Source: a virus. Taken from it: a stretch of DNA of 21,782 nucleotides. The stretch's first letter is position 1, and the number at the start of each line of letters is the position of its first letter. Below the pieces are notes generated by a model. The model was not told the DNA's origin, searched no databases, and saw only the letters and a list, made by a program, of their open reading frames with translations. Position numbers and translations under genes: made by a program. Where the stretch lies: positions 1 to 21,782 of IMG/VR virus record IMGVR_UViG_3300004461_000509. One strand, given 5' to 3'. Below are positions 5,544 through 11,332 of this stretch, piece by piece.

Positions 5544-5644
5544 TGTCATCATGATGACACTGTGATGACAAAGGACCAAGGACCGGTGACCCCTTATTAT
5601 TATGACCTTTCACCTATGATGATGACGCTGATGACGCTGATGAC
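5544..5644. repeat. TGATGAC iterons with a 16-bp palindrome
   Basis: TGTCATCATGATGACA at 5544-5559 is a perfect palindrome. The heptamer TGATGAC occurs at 5552, 5563, 5620, 5629 and 5638 on the plus strand and once inverted at 5545-5551. The last three are in 9-bp register (TGATGACGC, TGATGACGC, TGATGACAC). A variant TGATGAT lies at 5742 in the promoter spacer. The arrangement suggests cooperative binding of a protein, possibly an initiator or repressor encoded nearby. Confidence 0.65.
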
Positions 5645-5727
5645 ACCATTTCTGTTTTTTATTTTTACAAAAACACATGCACCCCCATATCCTCTATATA
5701 GCAACTCGTTTTTTCTCAAATTAATTG

Positions 5728-5756
5728 TTGAAATTAATACCTGATGATACTATATA
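5728..5756 (+). promoter_or_regulatory. Sigma70-like promoter of the rightward early operon
   Basis: TTGAAA (5728-5733), a 17-nt spacer and TATATA (5751-5756). The predicted start is about 5763, which leaves a 24-nt leader with AGGAG before the ATG at 5787. This argues against using the ATG at 5763 as the gene start. Confidence 0.7.
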
Positions 5757-5774
5757 AGACATATGAAACCTAAC

Positions 5775-5795
5775 AGGAGAAATCAGATGCCTAAT
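5775..5795 (+). repeat. Duplicated ribosome-binding/start region, copy 1
   Basis: A 21-nt sequence from AGGAG through the ATG and CCTAAT is repeated exactly at 5989-6009. In both places it is the ribosome site and first codons (ATG CCT AAT, MPN) of a gene. The next genes also start MPN (6201 and 6650). Confidence 0.75.
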
Positions 5796-6008
5796 CTACA
5801 AGAGTTTTACAACCTGATTACAGAAGCCACCGATATTATATCCGCGTTATGGTTTGATGATGGGTGGACGGGTGACTACCCGTACAAGACGCACACTGAC
5901 GGCAGTGTTCATTACACTGCCGAGGCGCAAGAGTTTTACAATCAGATTGAGGATCAGGTTAAGGGAATCCTGATTGGTTATTTCGTGAAGGAGAAATCAG
6001 ATGCCTAA
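5787..6008 (+). CDS. Hypothetical phage protein, first gene of main early operon
   Basis: 73 residues from the ATG at 5787, chosen because AGGAG lies 7 bases upstream and because the promoter start would make the upstream ATG (5763) leaderless. No family recognised. It is acidic and aromatic-rich, with WFDDGWTGDYPYKTHTDGSV in the middle and two similar helical pieces, QEFYNLITEATDI and QEFYNQIEDQVKGIL, which suggests a small internal duplication. The stop overlaps the next gene by 8 nt. Function unknown; position right after the strongest rightward promoter suggests abundant early expression. Confidence 0.7.
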   Translation: MPNLQEFYNLITEATDIISALWFDDGWTGDYPYKTHTDGSVHYTAEAQEFYNQIEDQVKGILIGYFVKEKSDA

Positions 6009-6009
6009 T
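5989..6009 (+). repeat. Duplicated ribosome-binding/start region, copy 2
   Basis: Exact 21-nt copy of 5775-5795. Here the same bases also encode the last residues (EKSDA) and stop of the preceding gene, which overlaps this start by 8 nt. Confidence 0.75.
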
Positions 6010-6201
6010 ACAAAAATAGTTACGTTCCAAGTAATGCGTCAAGAGACGTGGTATCCTGAGTACGAGGTTCCTGCACATTTAGAGGGTGACGAGTTGATAG
6101 AGTACATCAGCAACGAGGCCCCTGCTTCGGTGTTCGATGAGATGTGCAACAAGAGCACGTTGGACACTGAAACTTATATTCAACCTGTGGAGGAAGTGTA
6201 A
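6001..6201 (+). CDS. Hypothetical small phage protein
   Basis: 66 residues, no recognised family. The pattern (TKIVTFQVMRQETWYPEYEV, then GDELIEYISNEAP) alternates strands and a helix like a small alpha/beta fold, and it is acidic. The ribosome site and first codons are an exact copy of those of the previous gene. It ends in a TAATG overlap with the Api92-like gene, preceded by GAGGAAG, so the two are likely translated together. Confidence 0.68.
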   Translation: MPNTKIVTFQVMRQETWYPEYEVPAHLEGDELIEYISNEAPASVFDEMCNKSTLDTETYIQPVEEV

Positions 6202-6650
6202 TGCCTAACCATTGCTATCAGAGTGTGTACCTTCGGGGCCCGAGCCATTTGATCCATCACCTACACAAGGCGCTGTCGAAGTCGGAGCCAGAGTTTTGCA
6301 GCACGATTGCGCCCATGCCGTTTGAGTTGTGGGCCAAGGAGACGCAGCCGGATCAGGTGATGCCTGACTGGTACGAGTGGAGGTGCGAGAACTGGGGCAC
6401 GAAGTGGGATGTCTGCGAGGCTGAGATCGACGAAGATGGTCTTGAGTATTCGGATGATCGGAAGGTTGCGTGGTTCTCGTTCCGTTGTTGGACGGCATGG
6501 GGTCCGCCTGTTCCTGTGTGGGATCGCCTTCATGCGATGGGCATTGAGGTCGAGGCTGATTATCAGGACGAGGGCATGAACTTTGAGGGTGCGTACAGAG
6601 AAGGCGAGGAGTCAAACTGGAACATCGTGCATGAAGCGGAGGAAGCATGA
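6201..6650 (+). CDS. Api92-like phage protein (ferredoxin-like fold, DUF1281-type)
   Basis: 149 residues. It starts MPNHCYQSVYLRG and has F-C-S-x-I-A-P-M-P at 32-40, then W-R-C-E-N-W-G-T-K-W-D at 60-70 and W-T-A-W-G-P-P-V-P-V in the second half. These are the conserved features of the Api92/DUF1281 group of phage proteins, which has a ferredoxin-like domain (a fold, not an iron-sulphur protein). Members occur in many phages and plasmids; their role is unknown to me. It begins in a TAATG overlap and ends in a TGATG overlap with the HTH gene. Confidence 0.8.
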   Translation: MPNHCYQSVYLRGPSHLIHHLHKALSKSEPEFCSTIAPMPFELWAKETQPDQVMPDWYEWRCENWGTKWDVCEAEIDEDGLEYSDDRKVAWFSFRCWTAWGPPVPVWDRLHAMGIEVEADYQDEGMNFEGAYREGEESNWNIVHEAEEA

Positions 6651-6835
6651 TGCCCAACGCAGACAAAGGACAATACAAAAGAGAGCACAGTCGGAAGTGG
6701 ACCGACGACCAAATCCTTGAGGCGCTATGGATGCGCGACGAGGGGTATACGTTTCAGCAGATCGGCAATCACTTCGGCGTAACAAAGAACGCGGCAATTG
6801 GAGTGCTGCACAGAGTAATGAAAGAAAGCGCATGA
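6650..6835 (+). CDS. GcrA-like helix-turn-helix protein
   Basis: 61 residues. The sequence W-T-D-D-Q-I-L-E-A-L then EGYTFQQIGNHFGVTKNAAIGVLHRV closely follows the DNA-binding N-terminus of GcrA, the alphaproteobacterial cell-cycle regulator (pattern WTDERVELLKKLW, then IAxxLGVTRNAVIGKVHRL). GcrA acts at methylated GANTC sites with sigma70; a short phage relative could alter host or phage transcription. The C-terminal half of GcrA is absent, so it is only the DNA-binding part. Two ATGs lie in tandem (6647 and 6650). The second is chosen because GGAGG then has 7-nt spacing and the start becomes MPN like its neighbours. It overlaps the next start by 4 nt (ATGA). Confidence 0.72.
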   Translation: MPNADKGQYKREHSRKWTDDQILEALWMRDEGYTFQQIGNHFGVTKNAAIGVLHRVMKESA

Positions 6836-6987
6836 GCCAAAAAGAAGACAACTTGGTCAATAATTTAAAGAGTAAAATATCTATCCAACGAACTGAAATC
6901 GCTAGATTAACTCAAAAACTAGAAAGACTAACCAAAGAAAAGTCTGAATTACTCAAAGACCTGAAATGGATGAGAGGAGAGAAATAA
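6832..6987 (+). CDS. Small coiled-coil phage protein
   Basis: 51 residues from ATG 6832 (ATGA overlap with the HTH gene); an upstream in-frame ATG would run through the HTH gene and is rejected. Almost the whole protein is a charged heptad pattern (IQRTEIARLTQKLERLTKEK then SELLKDLKW), that is, a basic coiled coil. Codon choice is AT-rich compared with the genes on either side. It may be a partner of the HTH protein, but that is inferred only from adjacency. Confidence 0.65.
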   Translation: MSQKEDNLVNNLKSKISIQRTEIARLTQKLERLTKEKSELLKDLKWMRGEK

Positions 6988-7418
6988 TGTTAAGTACGTT
7001 ATCTTGTATCGCGATGGCGGTTTACTTCGAGGCTCGAGGAGAGAGCACCATAGGCCAACGCGCTGTCTCTGAGGTTATTATGAACAGGGTTGCTGATCCT
7101 CGCTGGCCTTCGTCTGCCTGTGAAGTTGTTAAGCAATCTCGCCAGTTTAGTTTCTACAAGGCTGGCAAGAAGTATAAGACGGACCCTTCATTGTACGCTC
7201 GATCGGAGGCTGTAGCACGGGGGGCCATGGGCGGCGACACGTTGAACACGGGGGCTTTGTATTACCATTCGACCAAGGTGCACCCTGTTTGGCGCCATGA
7301 TCTAGAGGTTCTCGGTACGATTGGCTCGCATGTATTTTACACAGACAAATCTCTGGCGCCTTTGACCAGCGTCAGACCTAAACTAAGACCTAAAAAATTG
7401 GAGAGAGATGATGAGTGA
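6987..7418 (+). CDS. SleB/CwlJ-type cell wall hydrolase (endolysin-like)
   Basis: 143 residues from ATG 6987 (TAATG overlap, AGGAG 8 bases upstream). It matches the Hydrolase_2 family along its length: A-V-Y-F-E-A-R-G-E at 11-19, with E15 the expected catalytic Glu; then QRAVSEVIMNRVADPRWP; VVKQSRQFSF; A-L-Y-Y-H at 90-94; and G-S-H-V-F-Y at 113-118. This family cleaves peptidoglycan glycan strands. The N-terminus is somewhat hydrophobic (MLSTLSCIAMAVYF) but overlaps the catalytic motif, so a signal peptide is not likely. No holin is apparent beside it. Lysin genes are usually late genes; this one sits in the early operon, so timing may be set otherwise. Confidence 0.85.
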   Translation: MLSTLSCIAMAVYFEARGESTIGQRAVSEVIMNRVADPRWPSSACEVVKQSRQFSFYKAGKKYKTDPSLYARSEAVARGAMGGDTLNTGALYYHSTKVHPVWRHDLEVLGTIGSHVFYTDKSLAPLTSVRPKLRPKKLERDDE

Positions 7419-7602
7419 TTATGATGAGGGATACCGAGCAGGAATGCAGAAGATGCGTGAGGTAGGGCAACGCCGCATTGAGGAACTGGAAGCCAAGCTG
7501 GCGAAGGCGGTGGAAGTTGTCGAAGTGATTGCATCGACTGATCATGAGATGGAAGACATGTTGGACGAGGTATTTCGCAATGTGTTTAGGGAGAAGTGGT
7601 GA
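7411..7602 (+). CDS. Hypothetical small coiled-coil phage protein
   Basis: 63 residues. Two tandem ATGs (7408, 7411) follow GGAG at 7400-7403; the second has better spacing. The start overlaps the lysin gene by 8 nt and the stop overlaps the next start as TGATG. The sequence begins YDEGYRAGMQKMREVGQRRI, a pattern common to small phage proteins of unknown role, continues as a coiled coil (EELEAKLAKAVEVVEVIA) and ends acidic then basic. No enzyme motif is seen. Confidence 0.65.
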   Translation: MSDYDEGYRAGMQKMREVGQRRIEELEAKLAKAVEVVEVIASTDHEMEDMLDEVFRNVFREKW

Positions 7603-7877
7603 TGGGTATTAAAGATGAGTTCATTCGATTGCAGGAGACGCCTGTTATGGAAGCATGTTCCGAGTGCGAAGGTACGGGGACCGTTGAGGTTGAGGTTGCT
7701 CGTCGTCAGAGTTTCAGCCGTGACATTGGCGAGATCGACATCGAGGAGGAGACTTGCGAGGCCTGTGGCGGCGGCGGCGAGGTCGAGCGTTTGTGCGGTT
7801 GCGGGGAGTGGGTTACGCTGATCATGGGCGAGGATGCCACAATTTGCGAGGAGTGTGCAAATGACGGACGACTTTAA
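7602..7877 (+). CDS. DnaJ-type zinc-finger (CxxCxGxG) protein
   Basis: 91 residues from ATG 7602 (TGATG overlap, AGGGAG 8 bases upstream). Two CxxCxGxG elements, C-S-E-C-E-G-T-G and C-E-A-C-G-G-G-G, match the cysteine-rich centre of DnaJ; a further C-G-C-G and a C-terminal C-E-E-C could bind a second zinc. There is no J domain, so it is an orphan zinc-binding module. In DnaJ this part binds substrate protein. In some marine phages a partial DnaJ centre is fused to the DNA polymerase; here it is separate. It is acidic overall. The 3' end overlaps the next gene by 17 nt. Confidence 0.72.
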   Translation: MGIKDEFIRLQETPVMEACSECEGTGTVEVEVARRQSFSRDIGEIDIEEETCEACGGGGEVERLCGCGEWVTLIMGEDATICEECANDGRL

Positions 7878-8166
7878 AGACGTGCTATTGATATCAACTA
7901 AATTTACGGCCACGGAAGACGGCGAGGGCACACGTTTAGATTGCGTTACTCGATTTGGCATGAGCCCAGAACTACAGCAGCAATCCTATGAGTTTCAGCA
8001 CGACCTTCTCGAGCAGGTCTATTCTGCTTTCGAAGAGTTGCTAGAGCAGTTGGCTTATAAAGTAATGGAGGAATCAGGTTTAGAGGAAGAATGGGAAGAA
8101 GAATGGAACCGAGGCGTTGAGGCTTATGAAGCGATGAACGCCGAAAAAAGGAGGAAGATGAATTGA
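7861..8166 (+). CDS. Hypothetical acidic helical phage protein
   Basis: 101 residues from ATG 7861, preceded by GAGGAG; an earlier in-frame ATG at 7834 lies deeper inside the previous gene and lacks a ribosome site. No known family. The first 40 residues may be a small beta-rich piece (DVLLISTKFTATEDGEGTRL); the rest is helical and strongly acidic (FQHDLLEQVYSAFEELLEQL, then EESGLEEEWEEEW) and ends basic (AEKRRKMN). The 3' end contains the AGGAGG that serves the next gene. Confidence 0.65.
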   Translation: MTDDFKDVLLISTKFTATEDGEGTRLDCVTRFGMSPELQQQSYEFQHDLLEQVYSAFEELLEQLAYKVMEESGLEEEWEEEWNRGVEAYEAMNAEKRRKMN

Positions 8167-8375
8167 TAAAGTTTATTGGCGTGGGGCCGCAGGGCCAGAA
8201 GCATCGCACCCTTGATCTGTATTGTGAGGATTGCGAATTTGAATGGGTGGCTGCTCGCTTTCCCATGTCCCTGGAAACGATTGAGGCTATTACAAATAGC
8301 TTATGCCCCAACTGTAAGAGCAAAGATGTCAGCGTTTTCGAAGACAATCTAAAAGATCCAAACAATGCAGAATAA
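8163..8375 (+). CDS. Zinc-ribbon phage protein with TTG start
   Basis: 70 residues. The start is TTG at 8163, chosen because AGGAGG at 8149-8154 lies exactly 8 bases upstream and no ATG is available. Two CxxC pairs, C-E-D-C-E-F and C-P-N-C-K-S, separated by about 27 residues, form a zinc-ribbon pattern. Such small proteins occur in phages as nucleic-acid or transcription accessory proteins, with no clear role here. The DNA for G-V-G-P-Q-G-Q contains the third copy of the GC-rich repeat otherwise found at 4470 and 4535. It overlaps the previous gene by 4 nt and the next by 11 nt. Confidence 0.68.
   Translation: MIKFIGVGPQGQKHRTLDLYCEDCEFEWVAARFPMSLETIEAITNSLCPNCKSKDVSVFEDNLKDPNNAE
8179..8195 (+). 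repeat. GC-rich repeat, copy 3 of 3
   Basis: GCGTGGGGCCGCAGGGC, identical to the inner 17 bases of the repeats at 4470-4488 and 4535-4553, inside the zinc-ribbon gene. Its GC content stands out from the neighbouring AT-richer codons. Confidence 0.6.
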
Positions 8376-8571
8376 ACGAAACTACTATCATCCCGACCTA
8401 ACCGATGAAGAAGTTTCAATACTAAGATTTTTAAGACAGGAGGCAGACAGATGCGAAAGCGAAGTTAGAGTTCACCAACCCAATAACAATAGTTGGCAAC
8501 GACTATGGTACGCGAAAGAAAATCTCGCACGATACGTAACACAACTTAGAAAGAACGGAAAAAACCTATGA
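8365..8571 (+). CDS. Hypothetical small phage protein
   Basis: 68 residues with no recognised family. It is helical and charged: DLTDEEVSILRFLRQEADRC, then WQRLWYAKENLARYVTQLRK. The layout (two amphipathic helices with Arg, Trp and Tyr) would suit a small nucleic-acid or protein-binding module; this is a guess. There is no clear Shine-Dalgarno; the start overlaps the previous gene by 11 nt and the stop overlaps the next start by 4 nt, so it is probably translationally coupled. Confidence 0.6.
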   Translation: MQNKRNYYHPDLTDEEVSILRFLRQEADRCESEVRVHQPNNNSWQRLWYAKENLARYVTQLRKNGKNL

Positions 8572-9170
8572 AACACAATAACTTCTCTGATGTATCAGAC
8601 ATGATCGAGCACAAAACATTTATTGTAAACCACATCACCATCCGAGATGAACGGGTCGTGGCTTGTTTTGGTCAAGCAGTTGAAGATTTGACCAGTTGCT
8701 ACATCACACCGAGCCTTGTTTACAAACACGAGCTCTCGGAGGGGCTGCTGATTAAAGCCCTAGTAGTAAAAAATTTGCATCAACAAAACAGCCGCACAGA
8801 ATGGCGTGTGGTGTCTATTGTAGCCACTGGTTACTTGGATCAAGAAGAGCCTGTCGATGTTAAAGAGCAGGTCGTTGAGGAGCCCGAGGTTTCTATCGAA
8901 GAACGTGTGAAGCATCTTTTCTCAGGCATGCCAGAAGAGTGTTTCACTTCGAGAGAGGTGTGCGAACTGGTGTTGGAAACTAAGGGCGTAAACGTCACGG
9001 TACGAGACGTTCTTCGAACGATGCACAGGTTAGGTGAGATTTGTCAGCTTAGAATAAAGACAAAGGCTTCGAATCGGCGCGGCACAATCCTTTGGGGTCT
9101 GAACATCTCATCCTTTGGGTTTACTGACGATGAGGTCGAGGACGAAGAAGTTGAAGTATACGAGGAGTAG
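8568..9170 (+). CDS. Phage protein: beta-rich N-domain, winged-helix-like C-domain, acidic tail
   Basis: 200 residues, no family recognised by name. Residues about 15-95 alternate hydrophobic strands (TFIVNHITIRDERVVACFG, YITPSLVYKHE, EGLLIKALVV, EWRVVSIVATG), which would suit an OB-like or other small beta fold. A Glu/Val linker follows (about 96-120). Residues 121-180 resemble a winged helix: ERVKHLFSG, EECFTSREVCELVL, VNVTVRDVLRTMHRLGEICQL, then a basic wing (RIKTKASNRRGTILWG). The tail is nearly all Asp/Glu. Beta domain, winged helix and acidic tail together recall single-strand DNA-binding and replication-accessory proteins, but I infer this from pattern only. ATG 8568 overlaps the upstream stop by 4 nt. 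Confidence 0.7.
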   Translation: MKHNNFSDVSDMIEHKTFIVNHITIRDERVVACFGQAVEDLTSCYITPSLVYKHELSEGLLIKALVVKNLHQQNSRTEWRVVSIVATGYLDQEEPVDVKEQVVEEPEVSIEERVKHLFSGMPEECFTSREVCELVLETKGVNVTVRDVLRTMHRLGEICQLRIKTKASNRRGTILWGLNISSFGFTDDEVEDEEVEVYEE

Positions 9171-9173
9171 AAC

Positions 9174-9404
9174 ATGTCACCAGAACTAGAAGAAAAACTA
9201 GGCAAGGCGATGGCTGCAATGGCGATCGCAGAAAACGAGCGCATGGCACAATCACTGGGAAGCTCTTATGCCAACAAGGGTTTGCGAAACAGGCTTGCCC
9301 GACAGCAACAGGGCAAATCTGGAGGGCGTCCCAAAAAGAGCAAGAAAGAACTCGAGATTGAACGCCTTAAAAAACGACTCGAGAAACTAGAAGAACAGAA
9401 ATAA
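9174..9404 (+). CDS. Small basic coiled-coil protein with AT-hook-like motif
   Basis: 76 residues. The start has AGGAG 6 bases upstream. The N-terminus is a helix (ELEEKLGKAMAAMAIAENER). The middle is Arg/Gln-rich, and S-G-G-R-P-K-K-S-K-K resembles an AT-hook (GRP core with flanking basics). The C-terminus is a Lys/Glu coiled coil (ELEIERLKKRLEKLEEQ). This looks like a small DNA-binding or nucleoid-like protein, inferred. It is the last gene of the early operon; a 9-bp terminator hairpin starts 4 nt after the stop. Confidence 0.68.
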   Translation: MSPELEEKLGKAMAAMAIAENERMAQSLGSSYANKGLRNRLARQQQGKSGGRPKKSKKELEIERLKKRLEKLEEQK

Positions 9405-9408
9405 AAAG

Positions 9409-9429
9409 AGGGCGCCCAATGGGCGCCCT
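9409..9429. terminator. Bidirectional terminator between convergent genes
   Basis: AGGGCGCCC-AAT-GGGCGCCCT, a 9-bp perfect GC-rich stem with a 3-nt loop, preceded by AAAAA (9403-9407) and followed by TTAGTTTG. Read either way it has A/T-rich flanks, so it can stop the rightward early operon and the leftward SNF2 cassette. Confidence 0.78.
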
Positions 9430-9464
9430 TAGTTTGTCTGGGAGGTAATGTCCCCAGTTTAGTT

Positions 9465-9650
9465 CTAATCGAATAAAAAAGGCAACGATTTTTTAGGGTC
9501 GTCCAATTTTACTACGATTGATTTACTGCCGGTGAAGAACTCGTACTCATCTTCTTGGAGCCATATAACGTAATCAATCGCAGGGACGTGAACCCAAACG
9601 GTCCTGTCGTTTCGATCAAGACCTTCAATAAACATTTCGGGTGGTATCAT
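9465..9650 (-). CDS. Hypothetical small protein, last gene of SNF2 cassette
   Basis: 61 residues, unknown family. It is acidic and aromatic-rich (TVWVHVPAIDYVIWLQEDEY then FFTGSKSIVVKLDD), a pattern compatible with a small beta-sheet protein. AAGGAG sits upstream within the previous gene, and ATGATA at 9650 overlaps that gene's TGA by 4 nt. It is translated with its neighbour and ends 36 nt from the shared terminator. No function can be named. Confidence 0.62.
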   Translation of the reverse strand: MIPPEMFIEGLDRNDRTVWVHVPAIDYVIWLQEDEYEFFTGSKSIVVKLDDPKKSLPFLFD

Positions 9651-9841
9651 CTCTTATTCTCCTTTTTGTATCCGCGCACTTCGGGTTTTGATAACCGTGA
9701 CCATCCCCTCGAAAACGCTCTTGCTACATCCAAATCCAATCCCGTTAATTTGGATATCTCTTTCGCACAGGTCAGCTCTGAGGCGTAACCTGTGCATCGT
9801 TCTTCCAGTAACTTTGTTATTTCGGGCTTATACTCAGCCAC
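9647..9841 (-). CDS. Hypothetical small helical protein in SNF2 cassette
   Basis: 64 residues, unknown family. Helical pattern: KPEITKLLEERCTGYASEL, then AKEISKLTGLDLDVARAFSRGW, which could be a helix-turn-helix-like pair, and a basic end (RGYKKENKR). It begins inside the 3' end of the SNF2 helicase gene (25-nt overlap) and overlaps the next gene by 4 nt. The strict coupling suggests it serves the helicase, but no direct evidence is visible. Confidence 0.6.
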   Translation of the reverse strand: MAEYKPEITKLLEERCTGYASELTCAKEISKLTGLDLDVARAFSRGWSRLSKPEVRGYKKENKR

Positions 9842-11289
9842 TGCCTTGCTTCCTCACCAAGAACCTTGGCACCCAGTTCGATCTTCGCCTGAAGTGACTT
9901 CACAATCTTCTCGTCGATTGTGTTTTCAGTGATCAGATCAACGTAAGTAACTCGGTTCTTCTGTCCTATCCTGTGGGCTCGATCCTCAGATTGCATCCGA
10001 GTTTCGAGGTTAAAGTCGTTAGCATAATAGACCACAAGATTTGCTTCCGTCAACGTAAGACCATAACCGGCGGTCGCGGGGTTACCCACAAAGTACCGCA
10101 GCTTCTGTCCGTCTTGAAAATCTTTCACGATGTTGTTTCTATCATCGTCAGAAGTGTCCCCAAAATAAGAAGCGGCGCATCCCTCACCAAACTCATCGTT
10201 CAGCATGTCTGTGATCATCTTGATGTCGTGCCGGAATCGAGACCAGATGATTGCTTTGCCGTCATGCTCATGCAAAATATCTTTTAATGCATCGATGCGT
10301 TTAGTTTTAAACGTGTGCATCACATCGTCGTCATCTTTCAGATGTCCCGACAGCACTTGCTGCAACCGCAACAACTGTGTGATAACAGCCGGCGTAGAAA
10401 CAATCGCCGATTCGCCGGCGTCATCATCGAACATCTGCAATGCATACTTGCGGATATTCTCGTACATTTGTGTCTGGTCTTCTGTCATTTCGACATGCCG
10501 CACAGTGTAAACCTTTTCCGGTAGGTCAAGACAATCTTTCTTGAGCACTCGATATGAAAAGCTGTCGATCTTTTTTGTGAGCTCTTCAATATTTTTGTAC
10601 CCCATCACTTGGTTAAAAACCTTCATTCCCATTTTCTGTTTCATGATTACGGCGTACCGCATCTGAAAAGTATAGAAGGAGTCATGACCTAGGATGCCTT
10701 TACCAAGGAACTCGGCCTGTTGATATATATCAAGAGGGCTTTTTGTAATAGGCGACCCGGTCAACAGACGTTTGTATTTAAACATGGCAGAAATTTCGCA
10801 AAGGTTTTTGCTGCGCTTTGCCTTGTTGTTTTTGATGGTTGTGCTCTCATCAATAGCGATCATACCTTGGCGACCAAACATACGACCAAACCACTGGCCT
10901 ACCTGTTTACCTTTCAACGTTGAGAACGCTTCAACGTTCATGACAAAAATAGTTAACCCGTCGAATGGGTTTTTAACCTCCGCCATTTCTTTTTGTTGTT
11001 TCTTGCTAGCACTGCTAACCCATCGAACAACTCGATTCGGCACATCATCAGGCATGTGTTGCGGCAACTCTTTGCTCACCCAATTGCGATACACACCCTT
11101 TGGTGCGATTATTAACGCGAAGTTAATCTCGCCGGCTTGATACAACATTCCCATATTGTCTATCAAAACCTTTGACTTACCCGTTCCCATCTCCATAAAA
11201 AATCCAAACGAGCGTTTGGATCCCGCAATGTCTAATGCGGTCTGTTGATGTTTATACGGTTTAGTTTTGAAATTGTACTTGCAATCCAT
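9817..11289 (-). CDS. SNF2-family DEAD/DEAH-like helicase
   Basis: 490 residues from ATG 11289, chosen because AGGGAG lies 6 bases upstream; an earlier in-frame ATG at 11334 has no ribosome site. Superfamily 2, SNF2-type motifs in order: Walker A M-G-T-G-K-S at 34-39, motif II D-E-S-T at 147-150, motif III L-T-G-S-P at 176-180, motif IV KAIIWSRF, motif V GYGLTLTEAN and motif VI Q-S-E-D-R-A-H-R-I-G-Q at about 433-443, the last typical of SNF2 enzymes. Such ATPases translocate on duplex DNA; in phages they are thought to help replication or recombination. It lacks extra chromatin-type domains. It is the first gene of a leftward cassette between two rightward operons, sharing a 72-bp divergent control region with the replication operon. 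Confidence 0.87.
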   Translation of the reverse strand: MDCKYNFKTKPYKHQQTALDIAGSKRSFGFFMEMGTGKSKVLIDNMGMLYQAGEINFALIIAPKGVYRNWVSKELPQHMPDDVPNRVVRWVSSASKKQQKEMAEVKNPFDGLTIFVMNVEAFSTLKGKQVGQWFGRMFGRQGMIAIDESTTIKNNKAKRSKNLCEISAMFKYKRLLTGSPITKSPLDIYQQAEFLGKGILGHDSFYTFQMRYAVIMKQKMGMKVFNQVMGYKNIEELTKKIDSFSYRVLKKDCLDLPEKVYTVRHVEMTEDQTQMYENIRKYALQMFDDDAGESAIVSTPAVITQLLRLQQVLSGHLKDDDDVMHTFKTKRIDALKDILHEHDGKAIIWSRFRHDIKMITDMLNDEFGEGCAASYFGDTSDDDRNNIVKDFQDGQKLRYFVGNPATAGYGLTLTEANLVVYYANDFNLETRMQSEDRAHRIGQKNRVTYVDLITENTIDEKIVKSLQAKIELGAKVLGEEARQWLSISPK

Positions 11290-11308
11290 CTCATTCTCCC
11301 TATATGGT

Positions 11309-11332
11309 CTTATACATGGACCACGGTGGTTC
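11309..11332. promoter_or_regulatory. Operator-like dyad and -10 element between divergent operons
   Basis: GGACCAC-G-GTGGTTC (11318-11332) is a 15-bp dyad with one mismatched pair, in the 72-bp gap between the SNF2 gene and the replication operon. On the minus strand TATAAG (11309-11314) could be the -10 of the SNF2 promoter, with the dyad lying in its spacer. No good -35 is seen. The nearby HTH proteins are possible binders; this is inference. Confidence 0.4.

Larger units (their letters stand above)
5406..5786. other. AT-rich divergent intergenic region, candidate origin/control region
   Basis: 381 bp without a gene between leftward terS and the rightward early operon. From left: the terS promoter with operator-like repeat, AGGGG/CCCCT hairpin near 5464-5482, a 16-bp perfect palindrome and TGATGAC iterons (5544-5644), a T-rich stretch (about 5648-5667), and the rightward promoter at 5728-5756. 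Iterons beside an AT-rich stretch are typical of replication origins, and also of operator arrays. Confidence 0.5.

Noticed and set aside
5562-5744. 60-codon rightward ORF in the iteron region
   Set aside because: Met/Thr/Leu-rich product caused by the TGATGAC repeats; no ribosome site.
9973-11140. Several rightward ORFs within the SNF2 gene
   Set aside because: Antisense shadows of a gene with complete helicase motifs.
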